Shown in pieces: positions 29,989 through 39,608 of a stretch of DNA of 64,000 nt. How positions within the stretch are numbered: the first letter of the stretch is position 1; each line of letters begins with the position of its first letter. The notes below the pieces were generated by a model that made no database searches, was not told the origin of the DNA, and saw only the letters and a program-made list of their open reading frames with translations. The position numbers were made by a program, and so were the translations under genes. The stretch is from Lewinellaceae bacterium (GTDB lineage Bacteria; Bacteroidota; Bacteroidia; Chitinophagales; Saprospiraceae), in NCBI GenBank assembly GCA_016712415.1, contig JADJRC010000049.1:62001-126000 (forward strand), given 5' to 3'.

Positions 29989-30561
29989 ATGGATATCACA
30001 GAAGTTTTTTACGCACCACACCGCGATGCCTGGCGCAACTGGCTTGAAGAAAACCACCGCAATACGCCTGAAATATGGCTGCAAACCTACCACCTGAAAA
30101 GCGGAAAGGCCGTCATGCCCTACGACGACGCCGTGGAGGAAGCACTTTGCTTCGGCTGGATCGACGGCCTTACCAAGAAGTACACCCACGAAAGCGCCGT
30201 ACAGCGCTACACCCCGCGCCGGCCCAAAAGTTTTTTATCGGAGCTAAACCGCCAACGCGTGTTTAAACTCATCAAACTTGGCAAAATGACCCCGGCAGGT
30301 CTGGAGCCCATCCAGCACCTGCTGGGCGACGAGCATGCGCCGCTGCATATGCCTGACGACATACGCGCACGCCTGCAAGCCGACCAGAAGGTGTGGGATA
30401 ACTTTCAGCAGTTTCCGCTGATCTATCAGAAAATCCGCATAGGGTTCGTGTTGGAGAGCTACCGTACCAATCGTGTGATGGCAGATAAACGCCTGGACTA
30501 CCTGATCAGGATGACCGCGCAGAACAAGATGTACGGAACGATGATCGAGATGCCGGAATAA
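29989..30561 (+). CDS. YdeI/OmpD-associated family protein
   Basis: A 190-aa soluble protein with the family signatures EALCFGWIDGLTKKY, YTPRRPKSFLSELN and LGKMTPAGLEPI, followed by a helical half with YRTNRVMADKRLDYLIRM. Bacterial members are linked by name to bacteriocin or polymyxin tolerance and envelope function, but a biochemical role is not established. The start at 29989 is the family start; the frame is open further upstream without homology. It converges with the DUF1761 gene. Confidence 0.85.
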   Translation: MDITEVFYAPHRDAWRNWLEENHRNTPEIWLQTYHLKSGKAVMPYDDAVEEALCFGWIDGLTKKYTHESAVQRYTPRRPKSFLSELNRQRVFKLIKLGKMTPAGLEPIQHLLGDEHAPLHMPDDIRARLQADQKVWDNFQQFPLIYQKIRIGFVLESYRTNRVMADKRLDYLIRMTAQNKMYGTMIEMPE

Positions 30562-30566
30562 CCGTT

Positions 30567-31071
30567 TTACACCCAGGCACACACAATCCCGCCCATCAGC
30601 GCCAGCGTAAGCATCCAGTAACCGGCATTGATGGCAATGTACAGGAATCCCTTGCGTTCAAACAGTGCGTTGGTCGTGAGTACAGGCAGTACAATCAACA
30701 AGCCGCCGATCAGCAGCCCGTGAAAGGCGCCGTGTGTGAACGTACGGAAATTGGTGCCGTATTTTGCCATGTAATCCGCCAGGTACCTGCCCACCTCGGA
30801 ATTGGGGTCGCCAAACCCCGGCTGGTTCATCAGGGAGTTGGCAAACGAATGTCTGGTGGTAGGAAATGACGGTCATCGAAACAGCCAGAAAGAGGCTCAT
30901 CAGAAACGACACCCCGAAAATGACCGGCATGTTGGCGTTTTTCACCTTTTCTTCGGTCATTTCCGCAGCCTTCATCCAGGCATTGCCGAATACTTTGGGG
31001 TTGTACCAGATAAAGCCGGTAAGCGTGGGGACAAGTGCCGCTACAAACACGGCCAGCCAATTGGTTTCCAT
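30567..31071 (-). CDS. DUF1761 membrane protein (frame broken)
   Basis: Two overlapping frames together make a typical ~167-aa DUF1761 protein with four membrane segments. The first (METNWLAVFVAALVPTLTGFIWYNPKVFGNAWMK) runs to about 30852; the second continues HSFANSLMNQPGFGDPNSEV and ends in GYWMLTLALMGGIVCAW. Removing one T at 30852, or adding two bases there, restores a single frame. Function unknown. A good Bacteroidota promoter precedes it. Confidence 0.75.
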
Positions 31072-31111
31072 AGATAAAATTTTTAGTTGATAAAGATGAT
31101 GTATTTCAAGG

Positions 31112-31140
31112 CAAAAATAAACAAGTTATTTTAAATTCAA
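31112..31140 (-). promoter_or_regulatory. Promoter of the DUF1761 gene
   Basis: On the reverse strand TTG (31138-31140) is followed after 18 bases by TATTTTTG (31119-31112), matching the Bacteroidota -33/-7 pattern. It would start transcription about 35 bases before the ATG at 31071. Confidence 0.55.
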
Positions 31141-31247
31141 TTTTTTAGGTAAATTTTTTACGCCATATCCAGCCCGGCAGGTTTATCGGCGGCCCCATCC
31201 AAACGCCGTGTACATTGTATCCTTATTATTCATTGGAACACCATCAA

Positions 31248-32789
31248 CTATTCGTATTTGATCAGGCGTATCGTATGCCGGCCCCTCGCGTCCGTTACGG
31301 AGCAGAAATAAATACCGGGCGGCATCGCATCTCCTGCCTGGATGGTTGCCCGCATGTCGCCGACGATACGCTGTGAATGAACGACCTGTCCCGCTGCGTT
31401 CAGTAACCGGATGGTGTAGTCGCTACTTTCAGGCAGGATCAGGTCAAATTCAGAACCGAACGGATTGGGTACGGCTTTAATACCCCTTGCTGCGGACACT
31501 TCAACGGCGCCTGTCGACTGATTCAAAAAGTCGTACACTTGTATACTGTCAGGATAGGTTACAAAAAACTTGTCGTCCATACCGGGTTGCCGGTCTATGT
31601 GAGCGGCGGTAGCGCCGGGGAAAGCGTACAACAAGGCGCCGTCTTCGTCGATACACAGCACTTTGGTATCGTTCAGACCCGGCCCGCTTTGGGTTGTGAA
31701 AAACAGCTCCAGTTTACCGCTGCCGGAGAACAGGTTGCGGGAAAAGCCGAAATTCCAGTTGGAGCCGGTCATGGGTACAATAGTCTTTTCCGGCTGGAAA
31801 TTGTCGTTGTACATCCACAAAGTGTCCTTCAGCACCGTGGAACGCACATAGTAGCCGGAAACGCCATCCGGCGATACCCGTTCGGTATAGAACGGGAAAT
31901 CGTGCAACAGGGTAAGCGATGGTGCGTCGAATATCTTTTGCCGCTTCACGCCCGGCGCGCTGTAGCCATATACCAGCAGGCGGTCCGGCAGGCCGGGAAG
32001 TTTGTTGATTGAAGCATAATCACAGGGTTCCGAAAACAGCGTTATACCGTCTTCGCGCACGACCTCAACCAGCGCATCGTTTCCGTTGCTGTCCGGACCC
32101 TGGTAGCGGGTTCCGAAAAATTCATACGGAGTGTCGTCATTGAAGTATTGCTGACTCACCTCGTCCAGGTATTCAAAATCGGGCAGCGGCAGGTCGACGG
32201 ATTTGACCAGGGCATGGTCGCTGTTGTGAAAGTGAAACCCGTCGAAATATTTCCAGTTGTAGGTCACGTAGCGTTCGCCGTCGACAGGAAAAACCATCCG
32301 TTCCAGGCGGTTTAAACTGCCGTAATAGTGTTCCGGAACAGGCCCGGGCAGGGCGAAAACGGCAGAACTGACCAGCAGTTTTGTTTGCCCACCGGCGATT
32401 TCGCTGACTACAGGCATGTAGCCGCTCGAGCTGATTTCCTGTTCGAGGCCGTTGTTCCACACACTGGCGCCGACATCGAGTCCGGGGCCATCGTCGAGCC
32501 AGTTGAACAGCACCTCGAAGTCGTCGTCGGCATCGAGCAGGTGCTCGGAAAAAAACACATCGTTGCAGCCGTTGAACCCCGAAGTAAGGGTTATTTCAGC
32601 GAATGGAGCGTGATCGGCGCTGAACAGCGACAGGTGGCAGAAAACCTGTTTCAGCACGTACTTTTCACCCGAAACATCCATGCGGATGCGTTTCAGGAAG
32701 CCCTTGTCGTAAGTGTGTTCGAGTTGAATTTGTGCCGGCAAGATGGAGGACATGGCACACAGCGCAAGGAGAAGGAGCAGATTTTTCAT
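31248..32789 (-). CDS. Secreted T9SS type A sorting-domain protein
   Basis: A 513-aa protein with signal peptide MKNLLLLLALCAMSSILPAQ. The middle (about residues 20-430) looks like a beta-propeller-type report protein (repeated D-G turns, DNFQPEKTIVPMTGSNWNFGFSRNLF). The last ~80 residues are a T9SS type A sorting domain: IKAVPNPFGSEFDLILPESS, YTIRLLNAAGQVVHSQ, and AMPPGIYFCSVTDARGRHTIRLIKYE. It should be exported through T9SS and anchored or released. Ligand and partners unknown. The start at 32787-32789 begins the signal peptide. Confidence 0.85.
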   Translation of the reverse strand: MKNLLLLLALCAMSSILPAQIQLEHTYDKGFLKRIRMDVSGEKYVLKQVFCHLSLFSADHAPFAEITLTSGFNGCNDVFFSEHLLDADDDFEVLFNWLDDGPGLDVGASVWNNGLEQEISSSGYMPVVSEIAGGQTKLLVSSAVFALPGPVPEHYYGSLNRLERMVFPVDGERYVTYNWKYFDGFHFHNSDHALVKSVDLPLPDFEYLDEVSQQYFNDDTPYEFFGTRYQGPDSNGNDALVEVVREDGITLFSEPCDYASINKLPGLPDRLLVYGYSAPGVKRQKIFDAPSLTLLHDFPFYTERVSPDGVSGYYVRSTVLKDTLWMYNDNFQPEKTIVPMTGSNWNFGFSRNLFSGSGKLELFFTTQSGPGLNDTKVLCIDEDGALLYAFPGATAAHIDRQPGMDDKFFVTYPDSIQVYDFLNQSTGAVEVSAARGIKAVPNPFGSEFDLILPESSDYTIRLLNAAGQVVHSQRIVGDMRATIQAGDAMPPGIYFCSVTDARGRHTIRLIKYE

Positions 32790-33043
32790 GTGGCAGTTTT
32801 TGATATATTTCCAGAAATAACGTTGGAAGACGGTTCCGCGCTGTCGGCCATTCTGTCGCAGAATAGCCAAAGTGCCTGACAATTAGCCACTAAAATCGCC
32901 GGTATGCTGCCATTTTTTCAGCCACACCCTCCGCTTTATCATTTGGAAATAAATTTGCATTGCCCTAATAAACCGTAACCGGAAAAATCCTTTTCATTAC
33001 AATCGGTTCACCAAGTTTACTTACTTCACCATCCAAACAACAG

Positions 33044-33117
33044 TCTTCAGTTTTCAGCAGGGCAAATACCCTGTTTTTCGCGAAAAACAGGGTATTTGCC
33101 CTGCTGAAAACTGAAGA
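33044..33117. repeat. Perfect 74-bp palindrome in the clpB leader
   Basis: Two 37-base arms (33044-33080 and 33081-33117) are exact reverse complements with no spacer; the centre reads TTTCG|CGAAA. It ends 11 bases before the clpB ATG (33129). A TAAATTTG box at 32950-32957, without a clear -33, could be the promoter, which would put the palindrome in the 5' leader as a very strong hairpin. There is no T tract, so it is not an ordinary terminator. Confidence 0.95.
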
Positions 33118-33128
33118 TTTACAACACT

Positions 33129-35780
33129 ATGACCTACGATAATTTCACTATAAAATCACAGGAGGCCATCCTGAAGGCTCAGCAGATCGCCGCCGAATAC
33201 GAACAGCAAAGCGTCGATTCCGCCCATTTGCTGAAAGGCATGCTCCATGTGGATGACTCCGTCACTGATTTCCTGCTCAAAAAAGCGGGCGTCAATATGG
33301 GCCGCTTCGAGCAGGAACTGGACAAACTCGTTTGGGAAACGCCCAAAGTGGCCGGAGCCGACAAGCAGTACCTGACCAGCGAGGCAAACAAAGCCATCGC
33401 TGCCGCTAAAGCCATGCTCAAGGACTTCGGCGACGAGTATATCTCCCTCGAACTGCTGCTGCTTGGCATCGTCAAAGGCAACGATAAAACCGCCCGGCTG
33501 CTGCGCGAACACGGCGCTACGCTCGAAACACTTACCGCTGCCGTAAAGGAACTGCGCAAAGGCCGCAAAGTGACCGACCAGACGACAGAACAGGTGTACA
33601 ACGCCCTGCAGAAATATGCCATCAATCTTACAGAACTGGCGGAAAACGGCAAACTCGACCCTGTAATCGGGCGCGATGAGGAGATCCGCCGCGTCCTGCA
33701 CATACTCAGCCGGCGCAAAAAAAACAACCCGGTCATCATCGGCGACCCGGGTGTGGGCAAGACGGCTATTGTGGAAGGAATTGCCTGGCGTATCGTGCAA
33801 CATGATATTCCCGAAACCCTGGCGGGCAAAAAAATATTCAGCCTCGATATGGCCGCGCTGATCGCCGGCGCCAAATACAAGGGCGAGTTTGAAGAACGGC
33901 TTAAAGCAGTCATCAAAGAGGTGATCGACAGCAACGAACAGGTTATTCTGTTCATCGACGAGATACACACCCTCGTTGGCGCGGGCGGCGGACAGGGCGC
34001 CATGGATGCCGCCAACATTCTTAAACCGGCACTCGCCCGCGGCGAATTGCGCACTATCGGCGCCACCACGCTCGACGAATACCAGAAGTACTTCGAAAGC
34101 GACAAGGCTCTTGAACGCCGCTTCCAGTCGGTTTATGTAGACGAGCCTTCCATCGAGGATACTATTTCCATACTGCGCGGTATCCAGGAAAAATACGAAA
34201 ACTACCACAAGGTGCAGGTGCTCGACGAAGCCCTGATCGCCGCCGCCGAACTCTCGCACCGCTATATTTCAGAGCGCAAATTGCCGGACAAGGCTATCGA
34301 TCTGCTTGATGAAGCAGGAGCCAAACTCCGGCTCGAACTCGATTCTGTACCGGAGGACATTGACGAACTCGACCGCAAACTGCGGCAACTCGAGATCGAG
34401 CGCGAATCCATCAAGCGCGAAAAAGACGAGCGCAAACTCGATGCGATGAACAAGCAGATCGCCGACCTGCGCGAAAAACTCGACAGCCTGCGCGGCAAAT
34501 GGCAGTCGGAAAAAGAGGTCGTCGAAGCCATTCAGAACTGCAAACAGAAACTCGAAGAACTTCATATCCAGTACCAACGCGCCGAGCGCGAAGGCAGCCT
34601 GGAACTGGCATCGAAAATAAAATACCAGGACATACCGGCGCAGGAGGCCATGCTGAAGGCCGCCGAAGAAAAACTCGCGGATGTGGCCCCGGAAAACCGC
34701 ATGACCACCCAGACAGTCACCGCCAACGACATCGCCGACGTAGTGGCGCGCTGGACGGGTATCCCGGTTGCCAAAATGATGAAAGGCGAAAAAGAACGCC
34801 TGCTGCACCTCGAAGCGGAAATGCACAAACGCGTGATCGGGCAGGATGAGGCGGTGGAAATGGTATCCGATGCTATCCGGCGCAACCGGGCAGGCCTCAG
34901 CGACCCGGACAAGCCGATCGGCTCGTTCATCTTCTGCGGTCCGACCGGAGTAGGCAAAACCGAACTGGCCAAAGCCCTCGCCGATGTGTTGTTCGACGAC
35001 GAAAAAGCCATTACGCGCATCGACATGTCGGAATACCAGGAAAAACACAGCGTGTCGCGCCTCGTGGGCGCGCCGCCCGGCTATGTAGGCTACGATGAAG
35101 GCGGTCAGCTTACGGAGGCTGTGCGCCGGCGCCCGTACTCCATCGTGCTGCTCGATGAGATCGAAAAGGCACACCCGGACACATTCAATATCCTCCTGCA
35201 GGTGCTCGACGACGGCAGGCTGACCGACAACAAAGGCCGCACGGCTAATTTTAAGAATACCATCATCATCATGACCTCCAATCTCGCCAGCGACCGCATC
35301 ATGGAAGCTTTCGAGGATTACGAGTCCATGCCCGACAAGCGCAAGCACGAAGTATTCGACGCCGCCAAAGCGGAGGTAATGGATGCCCTGAAAATGAACC
35401 TGCGCCCCGAATTTCTCAACCGCATCGATGAGGTAGTCCTGTTCCACCCGCTGCAGAAAGACCAGATGTCGCAGATACTCGACATCCTGCTGTCGGATAT
35501 CCGTGGCATGCTGGACAATCAGGAACTCCATCTGGAGGTCACGAAAGATGCCGGCAAGGTGCTTGTCGAGCATGGGTTCGACCCGCAGTTCGGCGCCCGA
35601 CCGCTCAAGCGCACACTCCAGCGCGAACTGGTAAACGAACTCGCCAAACACCTGCTTGCCGGCAACTATGTCAAGGGTGATACGGTGCTGATTGATGCCG
35701 ACGGAGCCGGGCTGGTGTTCGGGCGAAAATCGGAAATGAATGGGAAAGAGGTCGTGACGAAGAAGTTGGCCGAAGTGTAA
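33129..35780 (+). CDS. clpB: ATP-dependent chaperone ClpB
   Basis: An 883-aa Hsp100 disaggregase, full length. The N domain (about 1-145) starts [24 protein letters not shown]1 (about 160-400) has Walker [14 protein letters not shown], Walker [17 protein letters not shown] and [19 protein letters not shown]. The coiled M domain (about 405-530) is Lys/Glu-rich, which separates ClpB from ClpA/C. AAA2 (about 545-880) has [33 protein letters not shown] and FNPQFGAR-like [11 protein letters not shown]. It resolves aggregated proteins with DnaK. Its TAA stop is also the first three bases of the REP-like array that follows. Confidence 0.97.
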   Translation: MTYDNFTIKSQEAILKAQQIAAEYEQQSVDSAHLLKGMLHVDDSVTDFLLKKAGVNMGRFEQELDKLVWETPKVAGADKQYLTSEANKAIAAAKAMLKDFGDEYISLELLLLGIVKGNDKTARLLREHGATLETLTAAVKELRKGRKVTDQTTEQVYNALQKYAINLTELAENGKLDPVIGRDEEIRRVLHILSRRKKNNPVIIGDPGVGKTAIVEGIAWRIVQHDIPETLAGKKIFSLDMAALIAGAKYKGEFEERLKAVIKEVIDSNEQVILFIDEIHTLVGAGGGQGAMDAANILKPALARGELRTIGATTLDEYQKYFESDKALERRFQSVYVDEPSIEDTISILRGIQEKYENYHKVQVLDEALIAAAELSHRYISERKLPDKAIDLLDEAGAKLRLELDSVPEDIDELDRKLRQLEIERESIKREKDERKLDAMNKQIADLREKLDSLRGKWQSEKEVVEAIQNCKQKLEELHIQYQRAEREGSLELASKIKYQDIPAQEAMLKAAEEKLADVAPENRMTTQTVTANDIADVVARWTGIPVAKMMKGEKERLLHLEAEMHKRVIGQDEAVEMVSDAIRRNRAGLSDPDKPIGSFIFCGPTGVGKTELAKALADVLFDDEKAITRIDMSEYQEKHSVSRLVGAPPGYVGYDEGGQLTEAVRRRPYSIVLLDEIEKAHPDTFNILLQVLDDGRLTDNKGRTANFKNTIIIMTSNLASDRIMEAFEDYESMPDKRKHEVFDAAKAEVMDALKMNLRPEFLNRIDEVVLFHPLQKDQMSQILDILLSDIRGMLDNQELHLEVTKDAGKVLVEHGFDPQFGARPLKRTLQRELVNELAKHLLAGNYVKGDTVLIDADGAGLVFGRKSEMNGKEVVTKKLAEV

Positions 35781-36064
35781 CGCCAACCTCTGGTTGGCTT
35801 TGACCCAAGTAAGGGCGCAACCCACCTCTGGTTGGCTTACCAAGTAACGCCAACCTCTGGTTGGCTTCAACCCAAGTAACCCCAACCTCTGGTTGGCTTC
35901 AACCCAAGTAACACCAACCTCTGGTTGGCTTCAACCCAAGTAACACCAACCTCTGGTTGGCTTTGACCCAAGTAACACCAACCTCTGGTTGGCTCGACCC
36001 AAGTAACGCCAACCTCTGGTTGGCTTGATTTGCTAACCGGTTGCCAACCGGAGGTTGGCGTTAC
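35778..36064. repeat. Left REP-like array (8 direct units, 1 inverted)
   Basis: Units of about 32 bases built on the palindrome CCAACCTCTGGTTGG, each starting TAACnCC and ending in CTTCAACCCAAG or close variants, start at about 35778, 35809 (degenerate), 35845, 35877, 35909, 35941, 35973 and 36004. A final inverted copy with CCAACCGGAGGTTGG lies at 36044-36064, at the end of the transposase gene. Confidence 0.95.
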
Positions 36065-36687
36065 AGCCAAAGGTCGGGATGTGCATAGGTATATGGCCAA
36101 TCCTGCCATTTTTCAACCAATTTTGCCTTGACCGGGTTGCTGAGGATATACCACGCAATCCGGTCAAATTCCTTCTGGTTTCGTACCAGGTGATCGTACG
36201 TTTCCCGATTCCAGAACTTGTCAGTCTCTCCAATCAACTGATTGCATACCCGGCCGGTATAACTCTTGTGCCTTTTCATAATATCACATAAAAGCGGGGC
36301 GTCTTCGTGGTGCTTGATAAGCAGGTGAACGTGATTTGGCATGATGCAATACGCCCACAAGTGAAAAAAGTGTTTGGCGCAATAGCCCAGCGACTGGACA
36401 ACCTCCTGCGCTACGGCTTCTTGTCCCAGCCAGTACGGACCATTTGGGTTTCCATCCAGCGCATTATCGTACTGACCGAAAGAACGCCGATGTATTTCGT
36501 ATAACTTGTTGGTTAAATCAGGGCCACAAAGGCTCTCCCGCGCCAATTTCAATGCCGCTTCGCTGTCCGCCTTTATTTGTTGCAGCACACTCATGGGAAT
36601 TGACCCGTGGAGGCGGTAGGTCAGAAAAAAAGTGCCGCCTGGTGGCTGCAAATGCGGCAAGTTGCGTTCGTAGAAAATCTTGTCCAT
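36061..36687 (-). CDS. REP-associated tyrosine transposase (RAYT, Y1/TnpA-REP family)
   Basis: A 208-aa single-strand DNA transposase of the IS200/Y1 fold. It has the HUH metal-binding motif as MPNHVHLLI (about residue 120) preceded by HFFHLWAYC, and downstream helices with RHKSYTGRVCNQL and FWNRETYDHLVRNQKEFDRIAWYILSNP; the catalytic Tyr is likely one of those in this last region. RAYTs cut and join REP palindromes and usually stay as single-copy domesticated genes. The start is at 36685-36687; the frame is open upstream only because it crosses the repeat array. Arrays of its presumed REP substrate flank it on both sides. Confidence 0.9.
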   Translation of the reverse strand: MDKIFYERNLPHLQPPGGTFFLTYRLHGSIPMSVLQQIKADSEAALKLARESLCGPDLTNKLYEIHRRSFGQYDNALDGNPNGPYWLGQEAVAQEVVQSLGYCAKHFFHLWAYCIMPNHVHLLIKHHEDAPLLCDIMKRHKSYTGRVCNQLIGETDKFWNRETYDHLVRNQKEFDRIAWYILSNPVKAKLVEKWQDWPYTYAHPDLWL

Positions 36688-36696
36688 ATCGCTGAG

Positions 36697-36993
36697 TAAC
36701 GCCAACCTCTGGTTGGTAGTAACGCCAACCTCTGGTTGGTAGTAACGCCAACCTCTGGTTGGTAGTAACGCCAACCTCCGGTTGGTAGTAACGCCAACCT
36801 CCGGTTGGTAGTAACGCCAACCTCCGGTTGGTGGTAGCCAACCTCCGGTTGGTAGTAACGCCAACCTCCGGTTGGTGGTAACGCCAACCTCCGGTTGGTT
36901 GAGTAATGCCAACCTCCGGTTGGTGAGATAATCAAGCGCCATTCAAGCGCCAACCGGAGGTTGGCGTTACTACCAACCAGAGGTTGGCGTTAC
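36697..36993. repeat. Right REP-like array (10 direct units, 2 inverted)
   Basis: Ten direct 20-25-base units of the form GTAACGCCAACCTCYGGTTGG: the first three carry the TCT core like the left array and the next seven TCC. They are followed by two inverted units (CCAACCGGAGGTTGG and CCAACCAGAGGTTGG) ending at 36993. Long open frames through it (NRRLALLPTGGW periodicity) are artefacts. Confidence 0.95.
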
Positions 36994-37347
36994 GCTTAAG
37001 CCCCAAAAATAAAACTAAAAGTTTTTACACAAAACAATATTTAAAACAATTCATGTTCATTTCTTATAAATGAGCTCCCATTTTGACAAGTTTAATGGCG
37101 TAACCAAATCCAAGTTGGCCGGCAAGGCAACGTTCGACAGATATTTGCATCAGATGGCCAGTTATAAACACACGGACCTCGTTAGCAGCGACATTTTCGG
37201 AATTGCCACCACCAGAGACCATAAAGCAACCAAAGCAATAGCAGGTCGGGCTTCCAAATCCACGCTACCAACGAAAAGTGGCGGATGTGGAAATCCAACG
37301 CACAATGGAAAAACACCGCATCTTTGTCCGGAAAAATCCGATCCGGG
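36994..37347. other. 354-base spacer with no supported gene
   Basis: Short frames exist on both strands but none has a recognisable domain or convincing composition. The first 75 bases are AT-rich (TTTTTACACAAAACAATATTT) and could hold the promoter of the LETM1-like gene. Confidence 0.5.
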
Positions 37348-37719
37348 ATGAAACTTCGCAGAGTCATACGTTTCCAGCGAAAAGTACTTTGGGCGCTCAT
37401 GATGGAAGGTGTCGAGACCAAGCAAATGCTGCACGCTTTCCTGCGCAAGGGGCGCGGGCGCTTGCTCGTATCGTTTAAGTCCAGGAACCCCTCCCCGGAA
37501 GAAATGCAACAGGCTATTGAGCAACTCAAGGATATACCCCGTTTTCTTCCCTTTTTTATCATTGTGATCGTACCTGTGCCCGGCGTAACTGAAAGCTATA
37601 CCCTGCTCGCCATTACCCTGGAAAAATGGCTCGGTGAAAAATTTCGCTTCCTGCCCAGCCGACTCAGCAAAGTAATACGAGGTACGGACGACGTACATGA
37701 AGAAGAAAAGCGGCCCTGA
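37348..37719 (+). CDS. Small LETM1-like protein
   Basis: A 123-aa protein beginning MKLRRVIRFQRKVLWALMME. The core EEMQQAIEQLKDIPRFLPFFIIVIVPVPGVTESYTLLAITLEKWLG resembles the LETM1-type segment in which a helix leads into a Pro-rich hydrophobic hairpin (LPFFIIVIVPVPG). Full bacterial LETM1-related proteins are about 400 aa, so this is a short form or the C-terminal part of a broken gene. The frame is open to 37285, leaving the start uncertain. The C-terminus is charged. Role unknown. Confidence 0.55.
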   Translation: MKLRRVIRFQRKVLWALMMEGVETKQMLHAFLRKGRGRLLVSFKSRNPSPEEMQQAIEQLKDIPRFLPFFIIVIVPVPGVTESYTLLAITLEKWLGEKFRFLPSRLSKVIRGTDDVHEEEKRP

Positions 37720-37784
37720 TACGGATACACAGGTTGAGCGCCTTACCTTTCACCTGAATTTTTTACCATAACCATTTCAATTGT

Positions 37785-38500
37785 ATGTTAAAAAACCACC
37801 TTTTACTCTTCTTGGCCTTGCTTGTCACCCCCTGCATAGCACAACAGTCCGACAAGGTCATTACTCCTAAATCAATATACGTCGAATACACTTACGTGGA
37901 TATTCCGGAAGAAGACCAGTTGCAGAAAATGATGTTCGGTAATACGCGACTTAAAATCTATTCCGACGCCCGGTATTCGATGTTGGAATCTGTCCAACAG
38001 ACTAATGGTGGCTTTAAATCTGTCGTTATTCGGGATAACAAAACCAGTGACACCTATATCTGTGTTGAAATGGATACACTGAAAATCAAAATGAAACAGG
38101 AGGATACGGATAAATTGGCCGATCTGTTCGGCATGCCGAACGATACCACGCAAACCTGGGAATCCCGGGGCGACTACCAACAGCCCATTATGGAATTTAC
38201 GCCCGGGATTGGCTTGTTTCCAATCCCGATGCGAGCGATTCCCACCTCTTTATCTCGGACCGGATAGTCCCCGCTGAAGATATGTCCCAAAGTCCCCTGT
38301 TCATTTACCGGGACGGTAAATACCTCGGAATGTTGTTGGGCTATGACCGGCAACCATATGGCAGCTTTACATTGCATATGCGCGCTGTTACAATAGAGAC
38401 CGACCGCCCCAAAAATATTGGCGCAGAACTTGATGCTTACCGTACCGTCACTGAAGTGGAGGGCAATACGTTATTGCAAAAAGCTATAATGGGAAATTAA
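37785..38500 (+). CDS. Secreted protein of unknown function (frame broken once)
   Basis: A signal peptide (MLKNHLLLFLALLVTPCIAQ) starts a frame that ends early at 38267. Adding one T to the run at 38196-38198 gives a continuous ~238-aa protein: PIMEFYARDWLVSNPDAS, then SHLFISDRIVPAEDMSQSPLFIYRDGKYLGMLLGY to MGN at 38500. The fold looks beta-rich (VIRDNKTSDTYICVEMDTLKI), loosely like GLPGLI-type exported proteins, but I cannot assign it. Probably periplasmic. Confidence 0.65.
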
Positions 38501-38618
38501 CTCAGCCGGTTGCCGGTACCTGTCCGGAAAAAAAACGGCAAAACAGTTGCAAAACGATTTCCCCCCAGTACTTTCGCATACGATAACAACGGCCAAACGA
38601 CTGTAAACCAAACTGAAA

Positions 38619-39608
38619 ATGGAAAAATTTGACTGGAACGCCGCATTGGGTTCCGCTGTGCCGGCCGAATGGCTTTTGACAAAAGGAGAAGGCGTAAAAA
38701 TCGCTGTTATTGATACCGGGGTCGACCTCACGCACCCCGATCTGCTCCACCTCAAGCAAAAAGAACACACGTTCTATCCCGCCTCAACCGGCTTTTCGGC
38801 AAGCCGCTGGCGCGACTATGGCAACGCAGGTGTGCCCGACCTGTTCAACCAGCCGCCCGACCCGCCCGGACACGGTACCCAGTGTGTCTCCATTCTCGCT
38901 GCCCGGCCGTCGTCCGGCGATGCCTCCGTGCAGGGTATTGCACCCAACGCAGAGGTGTATATCATAAAAACCACCAACGCTTCAGGGCTGTCGAACTCCG
39001 TATTGCAATGTTTTCTGGATGCCCTGAAAGTGGCTACAGCCATCAAACCGGATATCATTCTGGCCAGTCTGGCTATCCACAAAATTGGCCTGGCGCGCGA
39101 AAGAATCCCCGCAGCTGACGCAGACGCCATATTCAAAGCCGTGTCCGACAACAATATTCTGCTGTTCAGTTCCATCAAAAATGCCGGACCCGATGCCCGA
39201 TCATTCGAAATAGGGACCTACTATCCCTCCAGTCAGCCGGAGTCTATTAATACCGTTGCCATGCCAGACTGGCTGGCGGCGGGGCTGCCCAATCTGGAGG
39301 CAGATGCCGAACTGCACTTTATGGTCAACAGCCCGTCAGGCATGATCTGCAAACCCGGCAACAGGCGCCACCCCCTGCCCCAAAGTTTTCCAAACAGTTA
39401 CGCCAACTATGTTGTGGGCGGCGTTGCCGCGCTGTACCTGTCGTTTTTGAAAAAAATAACGACAGACCGGGACCTGTCCTTAACCAAGGAAGGCTTCCTG
39501 ACTGCCATGCACAGCAGATTTTCACCGCTTGCCGACGCACTTTCAGCCGACAAAACGAAAATGGGAATCTTCCGGAATTTTAATCTAAACCAGCCGAACC
39601 ATGTTTAA
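38619..39608 (+). CDS. Subtilisin-like serine peptidase (S8 family)
   Basis: A 329-aa subtilase. The triad is visible: Asp in IAVIDTGVDLTHPD (about residue 32), His in PPGHGTQCVSILA (about 86), and Ser in FPNSYANYVVGGVAALY (about 265), where the usual GTSxAxPxxAG is changed to PNSYANYVVGG. An oxyanion Asn candidate is in SSIKNAGPD. It has no signal peptide or pro-domain, so it would work in the cytosol unless exported otherwise. Its stop overlaps the start of the next gene (ATGTTTAA, 39601-39608), which implies translational coupling. The changed Ser motif may lower or alter activity. Confidence 0.82.
   Translation: MEKFDWNAALGSAVPAEWLLTKGEGVKIAVIDTGVDLTHPDLLHLKQKEHTFYPASTGFSASRWRDYGNAGVPDLFNQPPDPPGHGTQCVSILAARPSSGDASVQGIAPNAEVYIIKTTNASGLSNSVLQCFLDALKVATAIKPDIILASLAIHKIGLARERIPAADADAIFKAVSDNNILLFSSIKNAGPDARSFEIGTYYPSSQPESINTVAMPDWLAAGLPNLEADAELHFMVNSPSGMICKPGNRRHPLPQSFPNSYANYVVGGVAALYLSFLKKITTDRDLSLTKEGFLTAMHSRFSPLADALSADKTKMGIFRNFNLNQPNHV

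Noticed and set aside
33044..33117. Reading the clpB palindrome as an intrinsic terminator
   Set aside because: There is no T tract after the stem on either strand, and it lies 11 bases before a start codon with no upstream forward-strand gene to terminate.
34269..35885. A 538-aa reverse-strand frame opposite clpB
   Set aside because: Antisense shadow of ClpB, which has all its motifs on the forward strand.
36518..36953. Frames encoding NRRLALLPTGGW-type repeats upstream of the transposase
   Set aside because: They run through the REP-like array and carry no independent coding signal; the transposase start at 36685-36687 is outside the array.
37070..37351. A 93-aa forward frame before the LETM1-like gene
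   Set aside because: No domain, implausible composition, and it overlaps the better-supported downstream gene in another frame.
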